Positions 35,485 to 45,220 of a DNA stretch of 64,000 bases are shown here, one piece after another. Position 1 is the stretch's first letter, and each line of letters starts with the position of its first letter. The stretch lies in NCBI GenBank assembly GCA_001800975.1, contig MGWK01000043.1, positions 1-64,000 on the forward strand, in the 5' to 3' direction. The notes beneath the pieces are model-generated. The model ran no database searches. It was given only the letters and a program-made list of their open reading frames with translations, and was not told the DNA's origin. Position numbers and translations under genes: made by a program. Origin of the DNA: Flavobacteria bacterium RIFCSPLOWO2_12_FULL_35_11. GTDB taxonomy: Bacteria > Bacteroidota > Bacteroidia > Flavobacteriales > Flavobacteriaceae.

Positions 35485-35774
35485 AATGAGAATTGAAATT
35501 TTGTTTAGGGCGTTGCCGCTAAAAAAAGGGAAGGTCTTTAATGTTATTTTTTTTACCGGTTAAAAGGTAGCATCCATTCTAATCCCTAAACTTTAGATTT
35601 ACAATATTGGATTTTTTTAATTTGACATTACTAATTTTTAATTTTCTATTGTTTTTTCTATTCCCACCCACACCTCATCTGGCAATATTTTTGAATGAAA
35701 TGGAATTTGATTTAGGTTTAAATTCGATATTTTTTTACCCGACTTAAACTTTTACAATCGAACTTTAAATCTCC

Positions 35775-38700
35775 TTATTCAACACTAATTTTCTTGATGG
35801 TCTTTCCTGTTTTGGTATTTATTTGTACAATATAAACTCCGGTCGCTGTATTGATTGGCAAAGAAATTGTTCTTCTGTTAAGGTTTGTATTCCAATTATT
35901 AATGCGTTGTCCTAAATAATTATACAATTCTACACTTAGTATTTCTTCGACACTGTTGTTTTTTATTTGCAGCTCGCCAATGGTATTGTCCATAAATACA
36001 TGAATGCCTTCAACAATGATTTGTTCCTTAACTATCAATACTTCAGCAGACTCATCTTCTGCCACCAATTTTTGCATTTTGAAGATCAGCACAAACCTGT
36101 CAAGATATTGCCCCGCCTCTAAATTAATTTCGAAAGCTTTTTGGGAAATATTGTGGGTTTCACCTGTTAATTTATCTTTTATATGCAATGAAATATTTTC
36201 ATCCAAATTTTCAAGTTCATCAATTTTAATGGTTGCCAATCCGGCTTTCGCAATTTTAATACCCAAAGGCAATTCTTGGTCTGTATTAAAATTATTGACT
36301 GCCTGAATCACAAATTTTGCGCCGTCAAAAATCCAGAACATATCATCCTTATTAACATCGGCCATAGGCGCATCATAACCAATATCAAAATGATTTGTTG
36401 TGTTTTCAGTTAAGCCAACCAATAACTGTCTGACATAACCTTTTGGTGAGCTAAATTGCAAACGTATTTTAGCTTTTTCATCACGGGTTTCTCTTAATTG
36501 TTTAGCATTTGTTTTTTTGCTTCCTTTAAAAAATAAAGAACCATCAGCTATTCCTGCATCTCCCTCTTTTATAAACACGCGTTGACTGTTTTTGAATAGG
36601 ATTTCTCCACCTTCAACAGTTGTTGTAGTGCCTGAAATACCTGGGGGCAATGCGGTAATCACAAAAAATCCTTGATTTACGGGAATGTATCTTTCCGGTT
36701 TTTTGCCCCCGCCAACCGTTGGGGTTGAATTATTTATACGGCTATCTGTTGAATATGCTTCGACACCGCCCATTAAAGTATAGGTGGCATAACCGCCCAC
36801 ATATTCAGCTAAATAATGGGTTGCCCCTGAAAAATGGTGCCAAAAATACAAAGCGCCATTAAAAATATTGACTCCGTTTCTGCCTATTTCATTATTAATG
36901 GTTCCATATATATTGTCTAAAATAAATTCATTGGCATCTATGGCAGATGAATATGGATTACCGATTAACCGATCTACATTAACTAACGGTACGGCAAATT
37001 TAGAATCATTTCTTTTAAGATTTAATGTAATAGTTCCATTGTAGGGTTTTCCTCTAAACTTGTAGTTTTGATTGCTTGTAATCGCTGCTAATTTTGAAGT
37101 TCCTTTCATGGTATAACCTTCTCCAGGTTCTAGAGGGCTGTTTTCATTAATTCGAGGAAACCAAGAGTTGTAATCATCATCCTTACCATAAAACTTATAC
37201 AACCAGTAACCGCTTACAATTAAGTTTGGTGGTGTGTTTACCTCCAAATCAGCGGCATAATAAGCGGGTTGAAAATTAATGGCGTTGGCATTGTCAGCAT
37301 CGCCGTCAAGCATATTTCCTTTTACCGAAAATGGTAAATTTGGACTGGCAACGCCTGTAGCCGCACCGAATGCTGTAATTGGGCCAACCGATGAAGACCA
37401 ATAATTATAATTATAGCTGCTTGCAGTACCTTGTTGGTCTTTGTCTAAATAACCGCCACTTTTTTCATCTAAAATACTGCCTTCATCTTGCATTAGTTGA
37501 GATTCGCCCGCCAAATTAATAACGCCATCTAATTTTAAATAATGGGTAACCCTTAAACCGTGACCGGTTCCAGTACCCGTACCCAAATCCAAAGTACCGT
37601 CAATGGTTATTTTTCCGGAATTGTTTTTTAAACCCAAGACAGTAATATTTCTATTTCCAGAGGAAATATCATGGGATGTTTCCACAATATTCCAGTCAAC
37701 CGTTGTTGTGCCGTCAAGGCCTAGAGCATTTGGCAAGTTTTGGACATTGCTGTTTGCCCAAGTAGCCGCATTGCCCCAAACGCCATCAGCTGCCGAAACA
37801 TAAGGCAATGGCGCTGTTTGAGTGCCGGTTATTGTTTTGGTTTTATCTAAATACTTGATACGTAAAAAATTCCTGTCATCGGTTAAACCCTCAACCGTTG
37901 TCCCGTAGAAAGTATTAAAATCGTAATAGGCTTTAAGTTTATTCCAAGGGATGTTTGCAATTTCATTGCTTGGGCTTGCTTGTGGAAGTGCTTTTCCATT
38001 AACCAAATTACCCGTAACTTTTTCCGTTTCTTGGTTCATGAGGTATCTTACCTGATCTTGGCTTAGCCCTTGATCCCACACATAAACTTCATCAATTTCC
38101 CCTAAAAATGGATTTTTAATGTCATTTTCATCTTTGGAAACATATACCGCCCCAATTGAAAATCGATTATAATTAGGTGTTGGAGGATTCACCCCTTGAA
38201 CCGAACTATCTAATATCCCGTCAATATATAAAAATACCGTTCCGCTTGCATACACAAATGTTATATTGTGCCATTTTCCATCATTCAATATCATATTTGA
38301 TGTAAATCTTGGGGTTATGTCATTATCAACCATGACCTCAATGTTGTTGGTACCGTTTAATCTTAACTGCAATTTAGTTCCCTTAGCCATAATTGTTCTG
38401 GGATCTGCACTAGGGGTTACTCCCCGAACCCAAGCAGAAATGGTGAACGCATTGATATTTAAATTAAGGGCATATTCACCCACCAAATAATCTCCTGTTG
38501 CAATATTTACCGCACTTTTTTCTGTTAATTTAGGCGCTTTTCCAAACGTAAAGTACTTTGTGCCGTCAAAATCGTACCAGGTTTGTAGATTTAAACCCGC
38601 TGGTTTCAAAGGAATTACATCCACAATATCGGCATTGGTAAAATTTTCGGTTTCAGAAACAATTAACACATATTCTTCATCGGGTGTTTTTGCAAAACCA

Positions 38701-40766
38701 CTAAATGCGGCTAACGGAATGCCTACAAATACATTTTCAACATCACCGTCTAATGCTTCTTTTGATTCCACAATTTTCCATCTGCGGTTAATACGGGTTA
38801 ATGAGGTGGTAATTCCGGTAGCGATGGTTACGGTATTAGTGCTCGTGCCTGTATAAGAACCATTGTCACAGCCCCAAACCAAAAAATCTCCATCTTTTTT
38901 AAACTCATTTACATTGGCGCTGTTGGTGGCGGCTATTAATCCCAATCCAATGGTCACTTCATTTGTGTCATTGACACTTTTAGATTGTTTTTGATTTAAA
39001 TCGGAATTGTCTGCCCGTCCAATGCCTGCAATATTGTAATTAAATACTGCATTGACAGCGATATCCCAAATAATAGTTCCTGCGGAATTGACATAGTTTT
39101 TTTCAGCTTGTGTAGCTCCAAGGGTAATCCCATATTTGATCGCCAGATAGGTTTCAATTTTCGGGCGGTCGGCATCTGGTACGCGTTGTGCAAAGGTCAT
39201 GATTTCAGCCACTCGACCATTTAAATTTCCTGGCATACCATAATTTTTACCTATCCAATAAGGAGTTCCCCAAATTAAACCTTCATCAATATAGCCAACA
39301 TTTGTAAATGGGATATCATTAATGAAAGATGTACTTAAAAACTTGGAATTGTATAATAATTCTTGCTTTGTTGCCACTGTTGCATCATTTCTGACATTTA
39401 TAATGCCGGCATTGGCATAGGAAGTGCTTATCTCTGCTGTACTATTAAAAGACGCATCCGTATTTTGACCATAGGTCAACACTTCATTTGTAAAACGGGT
39501 TGTGTAATTTCCAAAACCAACACCTGTAACATCTCCAGCATCAAAGGAAATATCATCAATTGCTTTTTTAGAAACACCTGCAAAAATAGTGTTTCTTGAG
39601 GAAGTGCTTGAAAAAGGGGTGATTGTTGTGACGGGAGTTTTAGGCATCATTACAATAAAAATATCCTGGCTATAAAATCCGTTCTCACTATTGTATAAAT
39701 ACTGTTCAACACCTGTATTGTCGAATTCTATGACTGGGTTAAAATTTATATTTGAAGTAACATCATCTTTATAGGTAGGTTGGTTGGCCTCGATGTCCTG
39801 CATAGCATCCTTGCCGTTAGATCCTAAATCTTTCCATAAATGAACTTTAGAGGCTGTTGCCCTTACGCCTCTTGTCGCTTTTAGCCAAAGCCTAAAGTCG
39901 GCAGTAACGCCTCCGGGGCCAGGTCCTGTAACATCAAATACCTCTGCCTTCACTGTAAAAGTAAAAAGATTTGTGTCAGGAGCAGTATTGTTTGTAATAC
40001 TAATTATTGCTTCGTTATTAGCTGGGTCTCCAGCTGTAAATGTAACATCAAAGTAAAATGCTCCCCCAGGAATGACAGGAAAATAACTAAGAGGGGCAGG
40101 ATAATAAATATCTATTGGAGTAGTTATTGTAAAATTACTTACGGGTACCGGATCAATCGAGGCATTAGTACTTGTTATAGAACTTAGGACAAGATTACAA
40201 CTTCCTGTATTCACAATATAAAATCGTCTTGTTTTTGTCAAGCCCTGTTCCACAACACCAAAATAAGTTCCGTTGGTTGCTGTTGTTGTTATAGCGCCAT
40301 CAATTACATCGGCTAACGGGCTACCCCCCAAAACTGAAATGATGGGGGCTCTATTAACCGTTAAGGTAAAAGTAAAATAGCCTTCATTGGAGAATATAGT
40401 TATTATCGCATTTTCAGTTGTACATGCAGCATCACCTCTGGTAACAGTAAAATTTAGAAAATTTGTGCCATTGCAATCTGAAGGTTTAATATTTTCATTT
40501 GCATTAGTAGGCAAAACTGAAAAGTTAGGATTATTTGTTGTAATACTTTGAACCCTAACAGAACTGCAATTGCCTGTTTCTATATTCGTTATTTGAAATG
40601 TTAAACTGTTACCCGAATTAATAGTCAGAGTTCCGCCACTTGTAACTACCGCGCCCCCTAATATATTCACTTTCATATGCTGTGCATTAACAAGAGAACT
40701 AACTAATAAAGATAAAATTAAGAGGGTTTTAAAATTTAATATTCTTAATAGTAGGGGCTTTTGCAT
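35775..40766 (-). CDS. T9SS-secreted LamG protein, paralogue A (1663 aa)
   Basis: A very large exported protein. Signal peptide about 1-29 (ends LVNAQ). Residues about 30-280 hold two Ig-like (choice-of-anchor type) domains. About 290-550 is a LamG-like region with LWLKATRG, LNGRVAEIMTFAQRV and YLAIKYGITLG. A LamG domain lies at about 750-912 (ISAWVRGVTPS, LGEIDEVYVWD). From about 982 the C-terminal module shared with the genes at 47.9-62.3 kb begins: APLPY, GESQLMQ, YNYWSSSVG, IGNPYSSAIDA, LYFWHH, GGYATYTLMGG, FKNSQRVF. The last 75 residues are a T9SS sorting domain with LYNYLGQ and TATGVYIVQINTKTG. It is the only minus-strand member. Likely a cell-surface or released adhesin-like protein. 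Confidence 0.85.
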   Translation of the reverse strand: MQKPLLLRILNFKTLLILSLLVSSLVNAQHMKVNILGGAVVTSGGTLTINSGNSLTFQITNIETGNCSSVRVQSITTNNPNFSVLPTNANENIKPSDCNGTNFLNFTVTRGDAACTTENAIITIFSNEGYFTFTLTVNRAPIISVLGGSPLADVIDGAITTTATNGTYFGVVEQGLTKTRRFYIVNTGSCNLVLSSITSTNASIDPVPVSNFTITTPIDIYYPAPLSYFPVIPGGAFYFDVTFTAGDPANNEAIISITNNTAPDTNLFTFTVKAEVFDVTGPGPGGVTADFRLWLKATRGVRATASKVHLWKDLGSNGKDAMQDIEANQPTYKDDVTSNINFNPVIEFDNTGVEQYLYNSENGFYSQDIFIVMMPKTPVTTITPFSSTSSRNTIFAGVSKKAIDDISFDAGDVTGVGFGNYTTRFTNEVLTYGQNTDASFNSTAEISTSYANAGIINVRNDATVATKQELLYNSKFLSTSFINDIPFTNVGYIDEGLIWGTPYWIGKNYGMPGNLNGRVAEIMTFAQRVPDADRPKIETYLAIKYGITLGATQAEKNYVNSAGTIIWDIAVNAVFNYNIAGIGRADNSDLNQKQSKSVNDTNEVTIGLGLIAATNSANVNEFKKDGDFLVWGCDNGSYTGTSTNTVTIATGITTSLTRINRRWKIVESKEALDGDVENVFVGIPLAAFSGFAKTPDEEYVLIVSETENFTNADIVDVIPLKPAGLNLQTWYDFDGTKYFTFGKAPKLTEKSAVNIATGDYLVGEYALNLNINAFTISAWVRGVTPSADPRTIMAKGTKLQLRLNGTNNIEVMVDNDITPRFTSNMILNDGKWHNITFVYASGTVFLYIDGILDSSVQGVNPPTPNYNRFSIGAVYVSKDENDIKNPFLGEIDEVYVWDQGLSQDQVRYLMNQETEKVTGNLVNGKALPQASPSNEIANIPWNKLKAYYDFNTFYGTTVEGLTDDRNFLRIKYLDKTKTITGTQTAPLPYVSAADGVWGNAATWANSNVQNLPNALGLDGTTTVDWNIVETSHDISSGNRNITVLGLKNNSGKITIDGTLDLGTGTGTGHGLRVTHYLKLDGVINLAGESQLMQDEGSILDEKSGGYLDKDQQGTASSYNYNYWSSSVGPITAFGAATGVASPNLPFSVKGNMLDGDADNANAINFQPAYYAADLEVNTPPNLIVSGYWLYKFYGKDDDYNSWFPRINENSPLEPGEGYTMKGTSKLAAITSNQNYKFRGKPYNGTITLNLKRNDSKFAVPLVNVDRLIGNPYSSAIDANEFILDNIYGTINNEIGRNGVNIFNGALYFWHHFSGATHYLAEYVGGYATYTLMGGVEAYSTDSRINNSTPTVGGGKKPERYIPVNQGFFVITALPPGISGTTTTVEGGEILFKNSQRVFIKEGDAGIADGSLFFKGSKKTNAKQLRETRDEKAKIRLQFSSPKGYVRQLLVGLTENTTNHFDIGYDAPMADVNKDDMFWIFDGAKFVIQAVNNFNTDQELPLGIKIAKAGLATIKIDELENLDENISLHIKDKLTGETHNISQKAFEINLEAGQYLDRFVLIFKMQKLVAEDESAEVLIVKEQIIVEGIHVFMDNTIGELQIKNNSVEEILSVELYNYLGQRINNWNTNLNRRTISLPINTATGVYIVQINTKTGKTIKKISVE

Positions 40767-41012
40767 TTATTAAAAATTTGTTAGTGGCAGGCAAACATAC
40801 AGAAAAAAATTTGACTGTAAGTATATGAACGGTAGATTATTGCACATAAACGTAAGTATTTTATAAATAAACGGCAATAAATTGATTCTAAACGCGTTTA
40901 AGTCATTTATTTTTGAAGAAAAAGATTGCTATCTAAGCTATTTATTTTAATTTTAACAATTGCCCAGTGGGTAAAAAACAGCATTTTGAAACTTATTTTT
41001 TATGACCATTAA

Positions 41013-41669
41013 ATGGATCTAAATAAAATAACCTTTTACGAACCCAAAGAGGAAAAATTCAATGTAATTTCACATGCAATAGGCTTGGTTTTGAGCATTG
41101 TGGGATTCTTATTATTGGTAACCTATTCAAGTTTAAACGGAAGTGGTTATCATATCGTTAGTTTTAGTATTTATGGTGCAAGTTTAATTCTGTTGTACTC
41201 AGCATCAACTTTTTATCATTATGCTGAAAATCCGAAATTACGTCACCGATTGAATATTTTTGACCATTCGGCAATCTATGTTTTAATAGCGGGAACCTAT
41301 ACGCCGTTTACCTTGGTTGTTTTAAATGGTTGGGTTGGCTGGACCATTTTTGGCGTTTCTTGGGGATTGGCACTTCTTGGCATAGTGTTAAAGCTTTTTT
41401 TTACCGGTAAATATGATAAAATCTCCACCTTTGCCTATATTTTAATGGGTTGGTTAATCATATTTGCAGTGAAACCGCTAATAATGAACTTTTCATTTGA
41501 AGGATTAATGTGGTTGTTAAGCGGAGGAATTTCTTATACTGTTGGCGCCATTTTGTACAGCATAAAAAAGATAAAATACAACCACGCCATCTTCCATATT
41601 TTTGTCCTATTAGGAAGTTTTTTTCATTTTATTGCCGTATTTTTTTATGTTTTACCAATCAAAAAATAG
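41013..41669 (+). CDS. Hemolysin III family (PAQR-type) membrane protein
   Basis: A 218 aa membrane protein with seven predicted helices. Family marks: NVISHAIGLVLSIVGF near the N terminus, SASTFYHYAENPKLRHRLNI (about 63-82) and DHSAIYVLIAGTYTPF (about 84-99), where Ser, His and Asp residues form the zinc site, plus a C-terminal YNHAIFHIFVLLGSFFHF with two more His. Members such as B. subtilis YplQ (hemolysin III) and E. coli YqfA are PAQR relatives; suggested activities include hydrolase functions and membrane fluidity control. There is no direct sign of haemolytic activity here. Confidence 0.9.
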   Translation: MDLNKITFYEPKEEKFNVISHAIGLVLSIVGFLLLVTYSSLNGSGYHIVSFSIYGASLILLYSASTFYHYAENPKLRHRLNIFDHSAIYVLIAGTYTPFTLVVLNGWVGWTIFGVSWGLALLGIVLKLFFTGKYDKISTFAYILMGWLIIFAVKPLIMNFSFEGLMWLLSGGISYTVGAILYSIKKIKYNHAIFHIFVLLGSFFHFIAVFFYVLPIKK

Positions 41670-41827
41670 CAATAATAAACACATAAATTTTTTCGAATTT
41701 TACATTATTATTATAGCGTTTCTTAATAAAAACTCCGCTGGAGATGAATGAAAATTTCAATTAGCCGGCAAAAATAATTTTACGAATAATTATGTTGTAG
41801 GATAAATAAATAAAAAAATCGCAACTT

Positions 41828-41858
41828 TTTGAACATATATTCAAATGTTGTATCTTGC
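41828..41858 (+). promoter_or_regulatory. Promoter of the LytTR two-component operon
   Basis: TTTG (41828-41831), exactly 19 nt, then TATCTTGC (41851-41858). This fits the Bacteroidetes -33/-7 pattern TTTG-N19-TAnnTTTG with one mismatch. It lies 32 bp upstream of the regulator ATG at 41891. Confidence 0.55.
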
Positions 41859-41890
41859 ATACAAATTTAACCAAAGTCAACCCATTAAAC

Positions 41891-42631
41891 ATGCTACAAA
41901 TTTTACTAGTTGATGACGAAAATGATGCTTTAGAAGCATTAGAATGGAAATTAAACAACTACATTGAAAATGTGGAAGTTAAAACATGTAATTCACCCTT
42001 AAAGGCCATAGAAATCATTAATGAGGAAAAACCGGATGTGGTTTTTTTAGACATTCAAATGCCCGAGATGGATGGATTCACAATGATTGAGAAGTTACAA
42101 AATAGGGATTTTAATCTCATTTTTACAACCGCCCATGATGAATTTGCCCTAAAGGCAATTAAAGTTTCGGCAATTGACTATTTATTGAAGCCAGTTGATA
42201 AGGATGAGTTATTGGCAGCAATGGATAAAATAAAAAAGTCCAAAAAAGGAGATTTATTGGAAAACAAACTGCAATTGTTATTGAACAATATTAATGAAAA
42301 TAATGATAAAATTAATATTTCAGCAGATGGCAAGGTGTATTTATTGGACAAAGATGATGTTGTCATGTTGAAATCCGATAAAAGTTATACCACAATTTAT
42401 TTGAAGTCGGAGCAACAAATTTTAGTGTCGAAAACACTTAAAGAAGTGGAGAAAAAATTTATGTTCCCTGAATTTTTTAGGGTTCATAATTCATATTTGG
42501 TAAATTTAAATCACGTTAAGGAATACCTGAAAGGTTTGGGCGGGGAACTAATAATGACCAACGGTTTAACGGCAAGCATAAGCAGAAACAGAAAAGTTGA
42601 ATTGTTTAAAAGATTATACCTCGATAGCTAA
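41891..42631 (+). CDS. LytTR-family response regulator
   Basis: A 246 aa response regulator. The frame is open from 41855, but the promoter lies just before that and the ATG at 41891 gives MLQILLVDDENDALEALEWK, the expected receiver start. Receiver about 1-120: phospho-Asp in VVFLDIQMPEMDGF (about 54), Thr in LIFTTAHDEF, Lys in YLLKPVDKDE. LytTR DNA-binding domain about 145-244, with DVVMLKSDKSYTTIYL and FRVHNSYLVNLNHVKEYLKG. Its stop overlaps the start of the kinase gene (TAATG), so the two are translationally coupled. Targets are unknown; the neighbouring secreted proteins are possible ones. Confidence 0.92.
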   Translation: MLQILLVDDENDALEALEWKLNNYIENVEVKTCNSPLKAIEIINEEKPDVVFLDIQMPEMDGFTMIEKLQNRDFNLIFTTAHDEFALKAIKVSAIDYLLKPVDKDELLAAMDKIKKSKKGDLLENKLQLLLNNINENNDKINISADGKVYLLDKDDVVMLKSDKSYTTIYLKSEQQILVSKTLKEVEKKFMFPEFFRVHNSYLVNLNHVKEYLKGLGGELIMTNGLTASISRNRKVELFKRLYLDS

Positions 42632-43959
42632 TGCTTTTAGATTTTAATTCTGAAATATTTTCTTGGATAAGAGGAGGTTTATTCGTCTTATTTCTTTACC
42701 ACTTTTTAATTTTTTTTCAAAATAAAAATAAACTGTATTTATATTACAGTTTATATTTATTGGCCTTAACCATTTATTTGCTGCAACATGTAGTTTCTGA
42801 AGAATTCAAACCTTTTTACGGCTATGCCAATTTCTCAATTCAATTTTTGGCTTATGCCGCCTATGTGGCATTTGCGAGAGATTTGTTGGATACAAGAACC
42901 CATTTAATTAAATGGGACAAGTATTTTGAGCTTGAAATAAAAGTATTGGTGTTATTGGCGCCTATTTTCATTCTCATTCAATTCTTTTTTGGGTACGACT
43001 TTCAAGTTAAAGCCTTTACGGCAATAATACCTGCTTTAACAATATTTACCCTTGTTTCTTATTATATTGTGCTCACCCAAATTAATGATAATTTCTCCTT
43101 ATATTTTGTTATGGGTTCTTTAATTTACGTTGTTTTGGCCAATGTGAGTTTTTTGGAGGCGTTTGTTGGCAGAGAATTTTTTATAAGTAAAGGTGTTGAA
43201 CCAATGTTTTTTGTTTATCTGGGCGCATTGCTGCAAAGTATTATATTTTCAATTCTTCTTGGATTGATCATTAAAAGAATTGAGCAAAAAAGCAAGAATG
43301 CTGAAGTTAAATTGGCCGTAAAATTAAAGGAAATGGAGGAGCTTAAAATGACAGCGCTGCAAAGTCAGATGAATCCTCATTTTTTGTTTAATTCCTTAAA
43401 TTCAATTAATAATTTCGTTTTAAAAAATGATATAGAAAAAGCTTCAGATTACATTACAAAGTTTTCTAAGTTAATTCGTGTTATTTTAAATAGTTCATCC
43501 AGCCCAACTTCAACGCTTTCAGAAGAATTGGATATTTTAGCATTGTATGTCAAACTGGAACAGATGCGCGTAAACGGAAGTTTTAAATACTTGGTAAAAG
43601 TGGATGAAAAACTGCAATTGGATACCATAAAAGTACCAACATTGTTTTTACAACCTTTTATTGAAAATGCGATTTGGCATGGAATTATGAAAAGCGAAGG
43701 CGCGGATAAAGAGATTCAATTAATTATTAAGGAAGATAACGGTAATGTAGTGTGTATCATTCGAGATAATGGCATAGGAATCAATAAGGCCAAGGAAATA
43801 GACAAGATGTCCCAAAAGCGCAGATTTTTTGGGACAGAAGCAACAGGAGACCGAATAAGAATTTTACACCAAAATAAAGGCGTAAATATTGAAACTAAGG
43901 ATATTTCTGTTGATACAGATACAGGCACTCAAGTTTTGATTAGCTTCCCTTTAGCTTGA
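42631..43959 (+). CDS. LytS-like sensor histidine kinase with membrane sensor domain
   Basis: A 442 aa membrane kinase. Residues about 1-215 contain six or seven hydrophobic helices of the 7TM-DISM type. A short coiled coil (KRIEQKSKNAEVKLAVKLKEMEE) leads to the His_kinase domain with QSQMNPHFLFNSLNSINNFV (about 246-265), where the His is the phospho-acceptor. The ATPase domain has PTLFLQPFIENAIWHG (N box) and CIIRDNGIGINK (G1). The gene pairs with the LytTR regulator by a 1 bp overlap. The signal sensed is unknown. Confidence 0.92.
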   Translation: MLLDFNSEIFSWIRGGLFVLFLYHFLIFFQNKNKLYLYYSLYLLALTIYLLQHVVSEEFKPFYGYANFSIQFLAYAAYVAFARDLLDTRTHLIKWDKYFELEIKVLVLLAPIFILIQFFFGYDFQVKAFTAIIPALTIFTLVSYYIVLTQINDNFSLYFVMGSLIYVVLANVSFLEAFVGREFFISKGVEPMFFVYLGALLQSIIFSILLGLIIKRIEQKSKNAEVKLAVKLKEMEELKMTALQSQMNPHFLFNSLNSINNFVLKNDIEKASDYITKFSKLIRVILNSSSSPTSTLSEELDILALYVKLEQMRVNGSFKYLVKVDEKLQLDTIKVPTLFLQPFIENAIWHGIMKSEGADKEIQLIIKEDNGNVVCIIRDNGIGINKAKEIDKMSQKRRFFGTEATGDRIRILHQNKGVNIETKDISVDTDTGTQVLISFPLA

Positions 43960-44241
43960 GGTAATTTAACAGTTATTGAACTACTTTAATTATTCCGCCA
44001 GGAATTTAATTGAGTAAAGGCAGATGCTAAAAAAGCTGTATTTGAAAAGATCCAAACAAATGGAACTTTAAGCTATTGAAGTGGTTGATTATCAGTAATC
44101 CACATATCTTTCCAAAAAACTGTCAATTTTGAAATCTATAATTATCCATTTATTCATAAAATCTTACCATTTGTATATTTTTTAGGCTCATTCGCAAAGT
44201 TTTAAAAAAAGTAATGGGTATCAATGGTATATTTGATGTGT
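43960..44241. other. Non-coding stretch after the sensor kinase gene
   Basis: I see no ORF, terminator or repeat in these 282 bp apart from a TATATTTG box at 44228-44235. Together with the following candidate RNA it makes a 535 bp gene-free region before recO. Confidence 0.5.
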
Positions 44242-44365
44242 ATTAATGTCAAGAGGGGTTTTGGCACATTACACTAAAAATATTAAATAAGTCTTTGGGG
44301 TTGATTTATTTATTCCTTGAACATTTTAAATATATTTATATATTAGAATGTTCAAGGTTTTTTTT
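44242..44365 (+). ncRNA. Candidate small RNA with intrinsic terminator
   Basis: A TATATTTG box (44228-44235) matches TAnnTTTG, so a transcript could start near 44242. It would end at a strong terminator: CCTTGAACATT (44315-44325) pairs perfectly with AATGTTCAAGG (44347-44357) and is followed by eight T residues (44358-44365). The nearest upstream gene ends 355 bp before the hairpin, which is far for its own terminator. A 14-codon ORF (44246-44290) lies inside. No good -33 element was seen, so the promoter is uncertain, but the terminator itself is convincing. Confidence 0.35.
44315..44365 (+). terminator. Intrinsic terminator upstream of recO
   Basis: An 11 bp perfect stem (CCTTGAACATT / AATGTTCAAGG) with a 21 nt AT-rich loop and an eight-T tail. 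It ends either a long 3' UTR of the kinase mRNA or a separate small RNA. Confidence 0.8.
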
Positions 44366-44501
44366 GCTTAAAATTTTAGAATGATCCCTGACTTTCCAGG
44401 TTACTTCGATTAATGAACACTAATTTATTACTGTTGATTGCTTAAAAGCAATATATTTACACAGGATTCTGCAATAAATAAATGGCAATTAACAATTGGC
44501 G

Positions 44502-45218
44502 ATGATTCAAACTACCAAAGCAATAGTAATTAATACCATAAAATATGGAGACACAAGTTTAATAGCAACTTGTTATACCGAAAAATATGGCGTAAAAACT
44601 TATATGCTCAAAGGAATTTTAACATCAAAAAAATCGACAATAAAACTGGCCTATTTTCAACCTTTAATGGTGCTGAATTTAACCGCTAATCACAATAACA
44701 AAGGCGCTTTAAATTTTATTAAAGATGTTGAGGTGCTTAACTTTAACCATTCCATTTATTCAACGATAAAAAAACAGACAATCGCTTTGTTTTTGGCGGA
44801 AATTGTTTATTATTCAATACGGGAGGAGGAAGAAAATAGTCAGTTATTTCAATACTTGGAAACCTCTTTTTTGTGGTTGGAGACTCATGACAATTGTTCA
44901 AATTTTCATTTACTTTTTTTGTTGAACCTCACTAAATTTTTGGGATTTTATCCTGAAATGAAAGCGGTTAATACCTCTTACTTTGATTTGACAGAAGGAA
45001 GCTTTACAAAAGAGAATAAATTTAATGCAGTTTCCGGTGAGAATTTAGTGCAGTTTAAGAAGCTATTAGGCATAAATTTTGATGTGTTGCATGAGGTTGA
45101 TTTTAGCGCTGCGAATAGGCAAGCCATATTGTCAATTTTAATTCAATATTTTGAATTGCACCTGAGTGGCTTTAAAAAGCCAAAATCATTAACTGTTTTA
45201 AAAGCTGTTTTTAGTTAA
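44502..45218 (+). CDS. recO: DNA repair protein RecO
   Basis: A 238 aa RecO, which with RecF and RecR loads RecA at single-strand gaps. The start is placed at ATG 44502; the frame also has a TTG two codons earlier. The N-terminal OB fold reads TTKAIVINTIKYGDTSLIATCYTEKYG (positions about 4-30), followed by the helical domain with ALFLAEIVYYSI and LLFLLNLTKFLGFYPE. The Cys zinc site found in some RecO proteins is absent here, as in many Bacteroidetes. The TonB receptor gene follows after 2 bp, so they are probably co-transcribed. Confidence 0.9.
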   Translation: MIQTTKAIVINTIKYGDTSLIATCYTEKYGVKTYMLKGILTSKKSTIKLAYFQPLMVLNLTANHNNKGALNFIKDVEVLNFNHSIYSTIKKQTIALFLAEIVYYSIREEEENSQLFQYLETSFLWLETHDNCSNFHLLFLLNLTKFLGFYPEMKAVNTSYFDLTEGSFTKENKFNAVSGENLVQFKKLLGINFDVLHEVDFSAANRQAILSILIQYFELHLSGFKKPKSLTVLKAVFS

Positions 45219-45220
45219 TT

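Noticed and set aside
41013-41669. Considered as a true haemolysin or virulence factor.
   Set aside because: The name is historical. The sequence is a seven-helix PAQR-type membrane protein found in many harmless bacteria.
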